Shown: in pieces, positions 22,920 through 32,627 of the stretch
Position numbering within the stretch: the first letter of the stretch is position 1
Layout: each line of letters opens with the position of its first letter
DNA from: Megaleporinus macrocephalus
Taxonomy: Eukaryota; Chordata; Actinopteri; Characiformes; Anostomidae
DNA length: 64,000 nucleotides
Assembly: GCA_021613375.1 (NCBI GenBank)
Contig: CM038720.1
Span: forward strand, 43,916,189 to 43,980,188
Reading direction: 5' to 3'
Program-made: the position numbers and the translations under genes
Notes under the pieces: generated by a model
Told to the model about the DNA's origin: nothing
Databases searched by the model: none
Seen by the model: only the letters and a program-made list of their open reading frames with translations

Positions 22920-23387
22920 TCAACTAAGGTTAGAAACTGAGTAAAATATGTTATGCCCTAAAATCTGTGAGCCGAGCCTGCTTGGATGAATTCCGTCAGG
23001 TCTATAGAATGAGGGTCGCTTCCAAAACAGGTCAAAATTGGCAATAAAAGCCAGACCAGAGGAGAGGCAGGTCTTCTGTAGCCAGGTATGAAGGTTTAAA
23101 AAATGACTAAAATACCCTGACCCTCTCCCTAGTGGTGGGATTGGGCCGGAAATAAAAACTGATTTCCCACAGTCCTTAATGGAAGCCAACAAGTCTGTAA
23201 AGTCTCTTTTTAACAGTTCTGTGCTTTGATCTTTGGTGTCATTACATCCAACATGAATGATTATTTTCTGCACAGAATTAAATCTCTGAAGGAGAGTAGG
23301 AAGCTGTTGTGCAATGTCTTTAACTTTAGCGCCAGAGACTGAATGAACCATGGCTGTGTGCTGTTTGAGAAATCTTGTGATAGTCAC
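22920..23387 (-). pseudogene. LINE ORF1 SGNH-hydrolase (esterase) domain
   Basis: This is a fairly complete esterase-like domain. IIIHVGCNDTKDQS (about residues 42-55) is the GxND block, VFISGPIPPLGRGSGYF (about 74-90) the middle block, and FYRPDGIHPSRLGSQ (about 129-143) the catalytic DxxH block. The GDSL-type nucleophile block would be further upstream. The same domain type occurs at 5985-6272. Confidence 0.85.
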
Positions 23388-23660
23388 CTACCATCAGAGT
23401 TGTTGGTGGAGGATGCTGTGCTGGTCGTCTGAGGTCATATTGAGACGCTCGGTGCTGGTCAGCCCGTGGCCCAGCAGCTCACGGTGTGCTGCGAGTAGGC
23501 CATGCAGCAGTGTCTGGAAATTAGGTGCTCTGTCCCCGCTGCACGGTCGAGATCGTTATTGCTCCTTATTGCTTTGCAGTTCTTGCTGCCACTGTCCATC
23601 TTCACATCTTCACTAGTGATGAACTCTGCAGAGCACTGCCTGCTGTGCCACCCAGTAGTA

Positions 23661-25352
23661 AATTTAATATAGTAATACTTTTATTAAAGCTTCAGTTCCA
23701 CCTTTTTTACAACTGCTAACATTCTTTTGTCTAATCTACAGTCACATTTTCAAAATTCTGAACACAGTTAACGCAACGTCTTTTGTGGGCTGTACCAATA
23801 AATACGATTCATTTTGTTTTTGCATACAATGCAGTCATTTAACATGTTTTTAATATGCCGAAGACTCCTGTGTGAAGACCAGGGGCATGCCAGTGTAGAC
23901 CTGTTCATTGCTGACAATGGAATAAAACTCAGAGACATTCAGAATGAAGTAATAGAAAATAAAGATAAGGCATGCCAGGCATTTCTCTCTCAGCTGCATG
24001 GCAAAGGGAACATATCAGATGTGCTGTGTATGAAAACAAGTGGCCAAATGCTGAAGACCGTTCAGTTGTGTTTTTTGTTTGTTCCCCCTTGTGTGGCTGT
24101 TTTTGTATATGTGTATTTGTAAACATATGGGACCGAGATTAATTATAGTGTGTTTATAATTACAGCAATTCAGTTTTGAGTTAGGCTATAATTTTATCTC
24201 CCTAATAAAATAAAAAAATACTGCAAGTCTCTTTTATTGTCTACTGTACAGACAGTGTAGACTTTATGTTGCCAATAATGAGTAAAAAGTGGATTCCAGT
24301 AAAAATGAGCTGATGGAGGTGATAATGTCTGTTTGCTGAAGAGAGTAAAATTCTGCCTCTGGATAATCCTGCTCAGCTAAATGTTTACCTCAGTATCAGT
24401 GTATGAAAGTTTAGGTCTATGGCGTATGACTTCCTACTTTATAATCTATAAACTACTGTGAATAAAATATGAGTAATATTTTATCCAGAAGTAACAAGTA
24501 CTTCATTGCTTCACTTGAGTAAAATTTGTAACAGATGGAAAAATGTACTTTCTACTCTATTTCTACCTCATCAAGGACCAAATTGTTACCTAGTCAAAAA
24601 CCTGCACATTTCTACAGACCACCTAAATCAGGAAGACTGCAGAGAGGGGGACAAGAGGAAAAGTTAAAAATGTTAAAGCCATGGAATCCAAAGATGGTGA
24701 ATCGGTACGCACACACTCTGGAATGTGCAAGTATGTTGATAAAACCTCTCCATAAGAAGTATTTTATAGTGAAATTATCCCTGACATGTTTTATGCCATC
24801 AAAACCAACAGACAAAAACTGACAGTGAAATCATTAGGATCATGTTTTTGTTGATTACATACAACTAGCATTTAAACAAAAAGGTCATGAACAACACTTT
24901 CAAATATCTTTTTATATTGTTAGCTTTAATTAGACTTTTTAATTTTTTAATTAGACCATTTGTACTTTTATACATCTACCAGCCTACTGGCTGTGATCGG
25001 GTCTCCTCGCAGACATATGATGTCATAGCACAGGTTTATGTTTAATCTGCAATTTTGCCAAATATCTTACATTTAAGTGGAGAAACAATCATCACCTGTC
25101 CAAGATTTATTATTGTGCAGCGATAAATAATCTTTTTGTTTTGACAAGTATGCAGTAAGTATCACAATCTAATTGTACAAATAATAGGTAACTGATAATG
25201 TTTAATGCTTACATTACAGTAAGATGGAGCACACACAGTGGTAATGTTTTATTACTAATCATTGCATGAACTGAAAGCATAGAAACTATTTAACTTCTTC
25301 AAACTTCAAATACTAAAACCGTTTATTAAAAACTACTACGCATACTAGAGAT
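23661..25352. other. Intergenic spacer with unclassified repeat-like sequence
   Basis: No gene is recognised. Around 24440-24560 the words AGTAACAAGTACTTCA, CACTTGAGTAAAAT and TGTACTTTCTACTC recall the dispersed repeat at about 34.95-35.7 kb, but the match is short. The 102- and 95-codon frames have no features. Confidence 0.4.
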
Positions 25353-26342
25353 TTATTTAGAAATGGCCACAATGTTCATTTTTGGGCCTATCTCATTTTT
25401 CAGGGCGCACCATTTCAGCAGCAGGAGGCGAATCTCTTTGGTCCTAAAGTAATATATAAGAGGGTTCACAAGTGGTGGGAACAACCCGTAAAACATAGTG
25501 ACTGCTAGTCTCTGATTAATATCCATTTTGAAGTTGGGTATGTAAGGTGAAAAGTATACAAAGAGACGTGGAACGTAATAGATACTGATGATGCACAGCT
25601 GTGTGGCGCAGGTGGAAAAGGCTTTCAGGCTGCCATGATTATTAGTGGTTCTGATTACAGACACACCTATACCGACGTAGGAGAACAAGATGAAAGAGAA
25701 AGGTAAAAGAAGCACAATCGAAGCCACTGTGATCAAAATATAATTCTGTACAGTAATACTGCCGCAGGCTAAGCTGTTCATAGACATACCATCACAGTAA
25801 CAGTGAATAATCAAATTGGACCCACAGAACACCATCTCCGAGGTCTGGATTGTGTTAATGCCCGGAGCAATCATCGCAGACACCCAGGACAGCCATGACA
25901 GATGACACATTGTCCGGTTGGTCATGAGTACAGGGTATCTGAGCGGATAGCAAATGGCGAGATAACGATCTAGAGCCATGGTCATCATGATGAGAGAGTT
26001 CAGAGTCCCAAAATAGTGGATGAAATGTCTTTGTATCAGACAAGCATAAAAGGAGATGAAGCCATTGTTGAACCAGTAACGAGAGATTACTTTAGGCAAA
26101 GCAACTGTGCAGAACCCAATATCAGACAGAGCCAGGCTCAGCATAGTGATGTACATAGGCTTCTGAAGGTTTGGTGCAATTGCAAACGACACCACCAGAA
26201 ATAAATTCCCCAAAACAGTCGTAACATAAACCACCAAAAAAATGGCAGCCATTAAATTATAGTACTCAGGCGGCAGTCCTGGGAAACCAACGATGAAGAA
26301 CTCTGTTACAACGGTAAGCGCACTGCGATTTTCTTGTGACAT
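25353..26342 (-). CDS. Odorant receptor, group B (copy B4)
   Basis: This predicts a 329-residue seven-transmembrane odorant receptor. NRS glycosylation is at residues 5-7, TEFFIVGFPG at 13-22, GN of TM1 at 45-46, Cys 101 and DRYLAICYPLRY at 125-136. EC2 has Cys 173, 181, 183 and 193. FSTCATQLC at TM6 is 242-250, PPLVNPLIYYF in TM7 is 289-299, and the basic tail ends in ISK. The ATG follows a TTTTCAG acceptor by one base, so the coding exon begins at the start codon. It neighbours B3 on the same strand and is intact. Ligand unknown. Confidence 0.94.
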   Translation of the reverse strand: MSQENRSALTVVTEFFIVGFPGLPPEYYNLMAAIFLVVYVTTVLGNLFLVVSFAIAPNLQKPMYITMLSLALSDIGFCTVALPKVISRYWFNNGFISFYACLIQRHFIHYFGTLNSLIMMTMALDRYLAICYPLRYPVLMTNRTMCHLSWLSWVSAMIAPGINTIQTSEMVFCGSNLIIHCYCDGMSMNSLACGSITVQNYILITVASIVLLLPFSFILFSYVGIGVSVIRTTNNHGSLKAFSTCATQLCIISIYYVPRLFVYFSPYIPNFKMDINQRLAVTMFYGLFPPLVNPLIYYFRTKEIRLLLLKWCALKNEIGPKMNIVAISK

Positions 26343-26343
26343 A

Positions 26344-26621
26344 CTGAAAACAGAGAGATAATAATTAATAATAATAACATTAATTCACATTCGGCTTTCA
26401 TCGATAAGATAAATATCAACTGTATGTACATTACTGTGTACTTTTACATTATTATACACATTACTCACATCATCACCACATATTACTGACAGTGGAATTA
26501 ATATGTGTATATATTGTTTAATTCTCAGATCTACAAAGTAACTGGGTGACTCCGGGCCTCACCTCTCTCTCAGAGTTCTAACCACAGATTAAAGGTTTTC
26601 TCTTGGTTGTTGTCTTTTATA
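26344..26621 (-). promoter_or_regulatory. Promoter, non-coding exon 1 and 5' intron of receptor B4
   Basis: TATAAAA is at 26615-26621 (minus strand). The donor GAGAG/GTGAGG has its GT at 26562-26561 and the acceptor CTGTTTTCAG its AG at 26345-26344. The intron is about 219 bp. The AGAGAGAG just before the donor resembles the corresponding exon of receptor B7. Confidence 0.65.
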
Positions 26622-27599
26622 GCAAAGGCTGTCAATTATTTCTCTGGCCACTGGGGTAGCCTGTTCTGCCCCCAGCCTGAGAGTTTGTTAGTTCTACAAG
26701 CTGAAAGGTCATGCCTGATAATCTATTTGGTGATGTGTCCTAAATAAATGCCTGTGTGTGAAACAGTAAATTAAAGTGACAGGACAAACTTGGCACCAGG
26801 GCCAAGTTTTTTTATTGCTTTTCTTGATTTAATACAGGTTTACAGAAGGGAAAAGGTAAAAAAAAATACATGAATAAAATAAAATAACTATAAATAACAA
26901 CTGTAATAAAAAAATAATAAAATAAGTAAACAACAATTTAAAACAAGTAAACAATAATAATAATAATAATGAATAAAAAAAATCTAATATAAATAAAATA
27001 ATGGGAGAGTGTGACTTCTTAGTTCACGTATAAACAAATCAAAGCACTTAGCACTCTTCAGGAATCAAGGTTAGAAAAAATGTATCATATTACCCGTGAG
27101 AGTTACAGATCTAATATGATCCAGTGTAACGGTCCCTTTCCGACTTTAGCTGATGGGCTGTGCACAAACTGTGTTAAAGAAATGTTTCCAAGTTTCAGAT
27201 GTTTTCTTCCTGCCACTGGTCGTATGTTAGCAAGACAAATGTTTCAGTCATTAATGTCTAATCTTTTGATGTGGGCATTTTTGTCTAAAGATTATTAGAT
27301 AAGACTGCTATAATAGTATATAATAGAAATATAATAATATAATAGAAAGACTGCTACATGAGACATATGTCAATTCAGTCCTGTCCCCCAGCAAACAGAG
27401 TCTAGTGATAGTGAAATATCACAGGCATACCATTTACCTAAGATTTCCAGAATATCTGTTCAAAACATGCTTACAATAGCGCAATAGCCCTATTTATCAC
27501 CTTATACTGAATACATTTTCCTTTTATTTCTCTCATGTAACATCCTACATTTGATAGAATACTATTCCAGTTCTTTTCATAAATATCATAATTAAGATC
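26622..27599. other. Intergenic, low-complexity A/AAT-rich stretch
   Basis: The stretch 26855-27000 is A-rich with AAATAA and AAT runs. The rest has no recognised gene. This marks the left edge of the repeat-rich core between the two receptor arms. Confidence 0.5.
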
Positions 27600-28297
27600 C
27601 ACGCAAGCTTAAGGGGGGGTTAAATGTCCCACTGAAAATCTTGTAAATGATGGCTGCTTTATGGCAAGTGATAATTTTAAATATTTACATAACCTGTCAT
27701 TCAGATTGCTTATTTTTTCTTAACGGAGGATCTTATTTATTTAAAGGTATTTCCTTACTCTGCAAATTTTACTTTTTTAACAATTTCTTCAAAAGACATA
27801 AATACTTTTCAGTACACTGGATTCTTACCAATAACTATTTTAGGATTGTGCCAAAGTGGAGAATATTGTTGTTGATATTGTAAAGCTACAATAATTTTAT
27901 GAACTTGACCCCAAATTTCCCTTGAATGAGACACCACTGGGTTACTAGTGTTGTCCTGTTTCTCCCATTGCTGTGCGAGGATATCAGTCGGATATAATGG
28001 GAAGACCAAATCTCTCTCTATTGTCACCCAATCCTGTCCTGTTTCATATTTGCATCAGTGCTTGGAAAGTTCAGCTATTTCAAAACAAAAATTATAAAAT
28101 CTTACATCTGGAAGACCTAGCCCTCCATTTTCCCTCAGGGAGCATATTTTACTCGAGTTAATTCGAAGGTCTTTTCTCTTTCCCCACAGAAAGCTCCTGA
28201 TATTTTCATTGTACTGTTTATATATTTTAGATCAGACAGACAAAGGTAGCATCATTGAAATATAATTAAACTGAGGGGCTATTACCATCTTTATAGT
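27600..28297 (-). mobile_element. Tx1/L1-like LINE fragment (more 5' part of the C-terminal region)
   Basis: Read on the minus strand, about 28285-27780 encodes a post-RT region of a Tx1-like [16 protein letters not shown], then FLWGKRKDLRINSSKI and ENGGLGLPD, then a long low-conservation stretch ending around GKNPVY. This is the conserved FLWxGKxPRI...GGLxxP block of L1/Tx1 elements. Stops break the frame. The fragment ends at an interstitial telomeric tract at 28298. The 3' continuation is not here but at 29109-29935, on the far side of another LINE fragment. Confidence 0.7.
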
Positions 28298-28369
28298 GTT
28301 AGGGTTAGGGTTAGGGTTAGGGTTAGGGTTAGTTTTCTCGGTTAGGGTTAGGGTTAGGGTTAGGGTTAG
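28298..28369 (+). repeat. Interstitial telomeric repeat, two blocks
   Basis: Two runs of TTAGGG units (28298-28332 and 28341-28369) are each followed by TTTTCT. The structure (GTTAGG)n-TTTTCTCG-(GTTAGG)n-TTTTCTTTT suggests that one tract and its flank were duplicated. It lies exactly between the Tx1-like fragment and the Rex1-like LINE fragment. Confidence 0.95.
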
Positions 28370-29064
28370 TTTTCTTTTCTTGTTGTCATGGCTCCACTCT
28401 GACAGAGCGCTGACCTCGTCTCTATAGGCTGTTTCATCTCCATCTGTGATGAGGCCTAGGATGGTAGTGTCATCAGCGAATTTGAAGATGAGGTTGGAGG
28501 AGTGTTTGGCTACACATTCATGAGTGTACAGGGAATACAGGAGGGGGCTGAGTACACATCCCTGGGGGGCCCCCGTGCTCAGAGTCAGAGTGGAAGAGAT
28601 GCTGTCACCCACCCTCACCACCTGCGGTCTGCTCGTCAGAAAGTCCAGTATCCAGTTGCAGAGATAAGAGTTCAAACCCAAGTCTTTGAGCTTCGGGACG
28701 AGTTTGGCTGGGATGATTGTGTTGAATGCTGAGCTGTAATCTATGAACAGCATTCTCACATACGTGTTCTTTCTGTCCAAGTGTGTGAGAGCAGTGCGTG
28801 TGAGTGTGTGAGAGCAGTGTGTCTGAGTGTGTGAGAGCAGTGTGTCCGAGTGTGTGAGAGCAGTGTGTCCGAGTGTGTGACAGCAGTGTGTCCGAGTGTG
28901 TGACAGCAGTGTGTCCGAGTGTGTGACAGCAGTGTGTCCGAGTGTGTGAGAGCAGCGTGTCCGAGTGTGTGAGAGCAGCGTGTCCGAGTGTGTGAGAGCA
29001 GTGTATTTGTTGATGTCACTGCCAGCTGCATCATAAAACATCTTCCAGTCTATGGATTCAAAGA
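28370..29064 (-). mobile_element. Rex1/Babar-like LINE fragment with internal minisatellite
   Basis: The minus strand holds a short endonuclease-RT linker piece ([14 protein letters not shown], about 29055-29010), a 23-bp minisatellite (28780-29008), and then a good RT segment with [14 protein letters not shown] (motif A), [13 protein letters not shown] (motif B) and [11 protein letters not shown] (motif C). It stops abruptly after [17 protein letters not shown] at the telomeric tract. The same family is at 60.3-62.96 kb. The clade name is tentative. Confidence 0.8.
28780..29008 (-). repeat. 23-bp minisatellite inside a LINE
   Basis: About ten tandem copies of a 23-bp unit (minus strand ACTGCTCTCACACACTCGG plus four bases) with variants. 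It replaces the region between the endonuclease linker and RT motif A of the Rex1-like LINE, and its right unit runs into TCACACTTGGACAG, which encodes the conserved xLTHLD residues just before motif A. Confidence 0.9.
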
Positions 29065-29108
29065 GTTAACCCTAACCCTAATCCTAACCCTAACACTAAC
29101 TCTAACCC
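29065..29108 (-). repeat. Interstitial telomeric repeat, degenerate
   Basis: About seven CCCTAA-type units on the plus strand, with variants (CCTAAT, ACTAAC, TCTAAC). It sits exactly between the Rex1-like fragment and the second Tx1-like fragment. Confidence 0.9.
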
Positions 29109-29935
29109 GGAGTGTGACGATGGCCTCCTCACTTCGTGGATAGACTGATCTGAGAACTGGTTTTTCCTGTTTGAGTCTGGGTTTGTGTTGTAGGACTGAT
29201 GTAATCGTGTGAGTGGCGGTTGGAAATTGAAGGGAGAAAATAGCAGACCCCTTTACGAGCAAAATAGAATGAAAAGGGAAGTGAAACTGAGACCGTGTGA
29301 AATGAGAAATGAAGACTGAACCGCAACTCCACGTGGGTGGGGATTACACTGGAGAAGATAGAGGGTTATACAGGAATGTAAAGTGGACGGCCGTAGTGGT
29401 GATACACCACAGCAGAACACCAAATACTGCCGTAACAGGGTTAGGATCAAACTGTATCTCCAGAACTTCAGATAATGTTGAGAGGACTTCAGTCCAGAAC
29501 TTGAACAGTGATGGGCATAACCAAAACATGGGTATTAGGGAGGCAGGATCATGACGGCAGCGATTACCTATTGGGTTCATTTCTGGGTAAATTTTGTTGA
29601 GCCTGATCTCAGTCCAGTACACTTGACGAAAAACTTTACATTGAATTATTCCATGTTTGGCACAGATAGAAGAGGAATGAACTCTATATAATATTTTCAG
29701 CCAGTCATCTTCTATAAGCAGCACATCCAGATTTTAAGATTCATTAAGGACGCAGCTTGGACCGAGCTGATCAAGTTATAAATGTTGGTAGTCGTTTTAA
29801 AAACTCAAAGCTCTGTACTTGAAGGTAACGGAAAAAGTTATTTTTGTGGATTGAAAATCTTTCTACTAGATACTGAAAAGATACAAATGTGGCCTCAGCA
29901 TACAGGTTGTTTTAATCCCTGCTCTGTAGATGTTT
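29109..29935 (-). mobile_element. Tx1/L1-like LINE fragment (more 3' part of the C-terminal region)
   Basis: On the minus strand, about 29900-29800 encodes FQYLVERFSIHKNNFFRYLQV (a conserved xFFRYLQxR block), and 29724-29344 encodes the final part with HSSSICAKHGIIQCKV and a Cys/His knuckle (CRHDPASLIPMFWLCPS). This normally lies 3' of the region seen at 27600-28297, yet here it comes first on the same strand. It joins an L2-like fragment near 29935. Confidence 0.7.
29344..29724 (-). pseudogene. Tx1-like LINE ORF2 C-terminus
   Basis: A 126-codon frame with SSSICAKHGIIQCKVFRQVYW (about residues 17-37) and RCRHDPASLIPMFWLCPSLF (about 54-73), the zinc-knuckle-like C-terminus of Tx1/L1-type ORF2. 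No start codon context of its own; it is a fragment. Confidence 0.75.
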
Positions 29936-30230
29936 CTAATTCTTAGAGATAAATGGTGAGTTGGAAATAGATTGATAGCTGGACAGTTCACTGGGGTCAA
30001 GATTTGGTTTCTCTATCAGATGTTTAGTAACTGCTAGCTTGAATAGTTTTGGTAATACACAACTAAATGATGTTAATGTTAAGATGGGTTTAATATTAGC
30101 TGCTAATTCTTGTTTTTAATATGTTTGTTGAAATAATATCAAGTGTGTGTGTAACAGTAAATGAGATACTTCCGGCTTAGCCGCAGTTAGCCGCTATCTG
30201 CACTCTAGTTTGTGTACTGTCTGAAAACCT

Positions 30231-31220
30231 AGAGTCAAAACTAGATTTGGAGCGTGATTACAGGAATGTGTAGGTAGAGTCAAAAGTAGATCTAGAGCGT
30301 GATTACAGGAATGTGTAGGTAGAGTCAAAACTAGATCTAGAGCGTGATTACAGGAATGTGTAGGTAGAGTCAAAACTAGATCTAGAGTGTGATTACAGGA
30401 ATGTGTAGGTAGAGTCAAAACTAGATCGTGAGCGTGATTACAGGAATGTGTAGGTAGAGTCAGAACTAGATCTAGAGCGTGATTACAGGAATGTGTAGGT
30501 AGAATCAGAACTAGATCTAGAGCGTGATTACAGGAATGTGTAGGTAGAGTCAAAAGTAGATCTAGAGCGTGATTACAGGAATGTGTAGGTAGAGTCAGAA
30601 CTAGATCTAGAGCGTGATTACAGGAATGTGTAGGTAGAGTCAAAACTAGATCTAGAGTGTGATTACAGGAATGTGTAGGTAGAGTCAAAACTAGATCTAG
30701 AGCGTGATTACAGGAATGTGTAGGTAGAGTCAAAACTAGATCTAGAGCGTGATTACAGGAATGTGTAGGTAGAGTCAAAAGTAGATCTAGAGCGTGATTA
30801 CAGGAATGTGTAGGTAGAGTCAAAACTAGATCTAGTGCGTGATTACAGGAATGTGTAGGTAGAGTCAGAACTAGATCTAGAGCGTGATTACAGGAATGTG
30901 TAGGTAGAGTCAGAACTAGATCTAGAGCGTGATTACAGGAATGTGTAGGTAGAGTCAAAACTAGATCTAGAGCGTGATTACAGGAATGTGTAGGTAGAGT
31001 CAAAACTAGATCTAGAGCGTGATTACAGGAATGTGTAGGTAGAGTCAGAACTAGATCTGGAGCGTGATTACAGGAATGTGTAGGTAGAGTCAAAAGTAGA
31101 TCTAGAGCGTGATTACAGGAATGTGTAGGTAGAGTCAGAACTAGATCTAGAGCGTGATTACAGGAATGTGTAGGTAGAGTCAGAACTAGATCTAGAGCGT
31201 GATTACAGTAGTGTGTAGGC
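30231..31220 (-). repeat. 45-bp minisatellite derived from LINE endonuclease motif
   Basis: Twenty-two copies of a 45-bp unit run without a single length change (unit 1 starts at 30231, unit 22 at 31176). On the minus strand each encodes the 15-residue peptide THSCNHALDLVLTLP with A/T, L/V and few other substitutions. The unit matches LINE endonuclease sequence at about 6522-6566. Because 45 is a multiple of three the array stays open for 299 codons (30194-31093). Confidence 0.95.
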
Positions 31221-31488
31221 TCTGTTATATTCTAAGTCAGATCTACAGAGTCTAAGATGAATATTGAAATATCCTAAAATTACTACTTTCTCAGTGCTCA
31301 CTGCTAGATCTGCAACAAAGTCACTGAATTATTTTAAGAATTCAGAATAAGGTCCTGGTGGTCTATAAATACTGACTAGGGTGAGTACACTTCTGTTAGT
31401 GGTCGGATATTTATGGTGATGTTTTATGAAAAGAATTTTAAAAGAATTGAAAGTGAGATTGTATTTCTGACCTATGTCAAATTAATTT

Positions 31489-31728
31489 TTATAAATGTCC
31501 TCTTTTACCGAAGAGTCTGGGGCTGTGTACATGCCTGTAGCCTATAGGAGTGGCTTCATTTAATGCCAAATATTCCTCAGGTTTAATCCATGTTGCTACG
31601 AGACATAACACATCAATTTTATGATATGTTTTTGTATCATTTACAATGACAGCCTTAGAGTTCAGTGATCTTATATTAAATATTAAATAAACCAAACCTT
31701 GGTTCACTATGTCTGACACCAGGTGCAT
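31489..31728 (-). pseudogene. LINE endonuclease N-terminal fragment
   Basis: A 79-codon frame with LIFNIRSLNSKAVIVND (about residues 15-31), IDVLCLVATWIKPEEY (about 38-53, matching the LCLTETWL block with the catalytic Glu position substituted) and NEATPIGYRHVHSPR (about 57-71). It is the start of the L2-like ORF2 whose remainder holds the 45-bp array. Confidence 0.75.
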
Positions 31729-31740
31729 TTGACTGCATGC

Positions 31741-31990
31741 AGTTCCTTTTCACCAACCATGTTGTTGATATACAATATAACAGCTTTTATCTTGACTGAC
31801 CAATCACACAGTCTGATGACAAATCAAAATAACTGTGTGGTTGTGAAACTGTGATCTTTCCTTTTTGCCTGTATGTAGGGCCAGTAGACATAAACAAAAG
31901 TGGATTCCTGTAAACAAGGAGCAAATAAAAGAAAGATTTTTTTCTCCAAAGATGCAAATTCTCCTCATCATGTGGGATCATCAACAATTG
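31741..31990. other. Intergenic, no gene recognised
   Basis: Short unrecognised stretch between the LINE fragment and the GATA microsatellite. Confidence 0.3.
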
Positions 31991-31991
31991 G

Positions 31992-32045
<54 letters not shown>
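31992..32045 (+). repeat. GATA tetranucleotide microsatellite
   Basis: About 13 uninterrupted GATA units. Confidence 0.95.
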
Positions 32046-32046
<1 letters not shown>

Positions 32047-32358
32047 CATCGTTCTGGGATATGTTTTGCCCTCAGCCTTGTCTGTAAAACACATTTAGAT
32101 TCAGCATGATTGATATGGCCAAGAGCATTCCACTTTTTGTCTTTCACTAAGTCACAGACAAACGTGGTCAGTCCGGAACAGATAATGAAGGTGGGCTCTG
32201 TCCTCAGACCTCCGGACAGCAAGTAAAACCAGAAAACTGCCAGTTTATTTTCTTGATGTGCTCCACAGTGTGTTCAGAGGAAGACTTCAGAGACAGACAA
32301 GCCAAACCTGAAAACAAAAAAAATCTAAACCATAAATAAAAGTTATCTATAAACATAG

Positions 32359-32359
<1 letters not shown>
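32046..32359. other. Unrecognised stretch with a coding-like minus frame
   Basis: The minus-strand frame at 32222-32046 reads TFIICSGLTTFVCDLVKDKK and similar, and is open further upstream, but I do not recognise it. It could be a relic of an exon or chance. Confidence 0.2.

Positions 32360-32420
<61 letters not shown>
32360..32420 (+). repeat. ATT trinucleotide microsatellite
   Basis: About 20 uninterrupted TTA/ATT units. Confidence 0.95.
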
Positions 32421-32421
<1 letters not shown>

Positions 32422-32604
32422 AACTGTTGAAAAGAAAAGAAAGGGTCAAGTTTTCACAGAACCTGATGAAGGTTTTCCTAGTGAAGCTCAGTGAAGAGTA
32501 GAGTGAATAGCGCTGGGCTGGTAGGAGCAGGTGTACCTCACCATCTGGTCAGACGAGAGAGACCCCAGAACAGGTGGTCATTCATGTACCTGCACACAAT
32601 GTGA

Positions 32605-32627
32605 CTAACCCTAACCCTAACCCTAAC
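32605..32627 (-). repeat. Interstitial telomeric repeat, short
   Basis: Just under four CCCTAA units in the plus strand. The flanking repeat identity is unclear. Confidence 0.9.

Larger units (their letters stand above)
20000..23660 (-). mobile_element. CR1/L2-like LINE, near full length but inactive
   Basis: This non-LTR retrotransposon lies on the minus strand and is the longest in the window. In its own 5' to 3' order it shows a 5' region (23660-23390), an SGNH-esterase ORF1 (23387-22920), the endonuclease (22530-22078), the linker (21838-21410), RT motif A (21144-20923), motifs B and C (20962-20555) and the C-terminal block (20234-20025). It ends in A-rich sequence near 20000. Frameshifts separate the RT parts. 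It differs in sequence from the L2-like copies at 5.6 and 55.5 kb, so it is a separate family. Confidence 0.85.
28232..29041 (-). pseudogene. Chimeric open frame: minisatellite + LINE RT + telomeric repeat
   Basis: This 269-codon frame is open by chance across four unrelated parts. Residues about 15-95 are a 23-residue repeating peptide (the 23-bp minisatellite read in three frames). About 96-215 is Rex1-like RT with motifs A-C. About 218-250 are LT and NP dipeptide runs from the TTAGGG tracts, and the end is Tx1-like LINE. It is not a real gene, but the lack of stops would mislead gene prediction. Confidence 0.85.
29935..31740 (-). mobile_element. L2-like LINE fragment carrying a 45-bp minisatellite
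   Basis: The minus strand shows the endonuclease N-terminus (31728-31489: NIRSLNSKAVIVND, DVLCLVATWIKPEEY), the middle endonuclease in broken frames with IYRPPGP-type sequence near 31370, and then the point where the THSCNHALDLVLTL motif has expanded into the 45-bp array. After the array, RT N-terminal sequence resumes (LFKLAV..LIEKPNLDPSELSSY, about 30040-29960). The region between was lost. It ends at the junction with Tx1-like sequence. Confidence 0.8.

Noticed and set aside
27060..27300. 72-codon plus frame as a small gene
   Set aside because: No conserved motif, splice signal or promoter is visible; length is within chance expectation.
30194..31093. 299-codon open frame with a 15-residue peptide repeat as a possible repetitive protein gene
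   Set aside because: It is a 45-bp minisatellite inside a dead LINE; openness follows from the unit being a multiple of three, and no promoter or signal is seen.
28231..31220. CRISPR array, suggested by regular repeats
   Set aside because: The repeats are directly tandem with no unique spacers, and the sequence is from a vertebrate.
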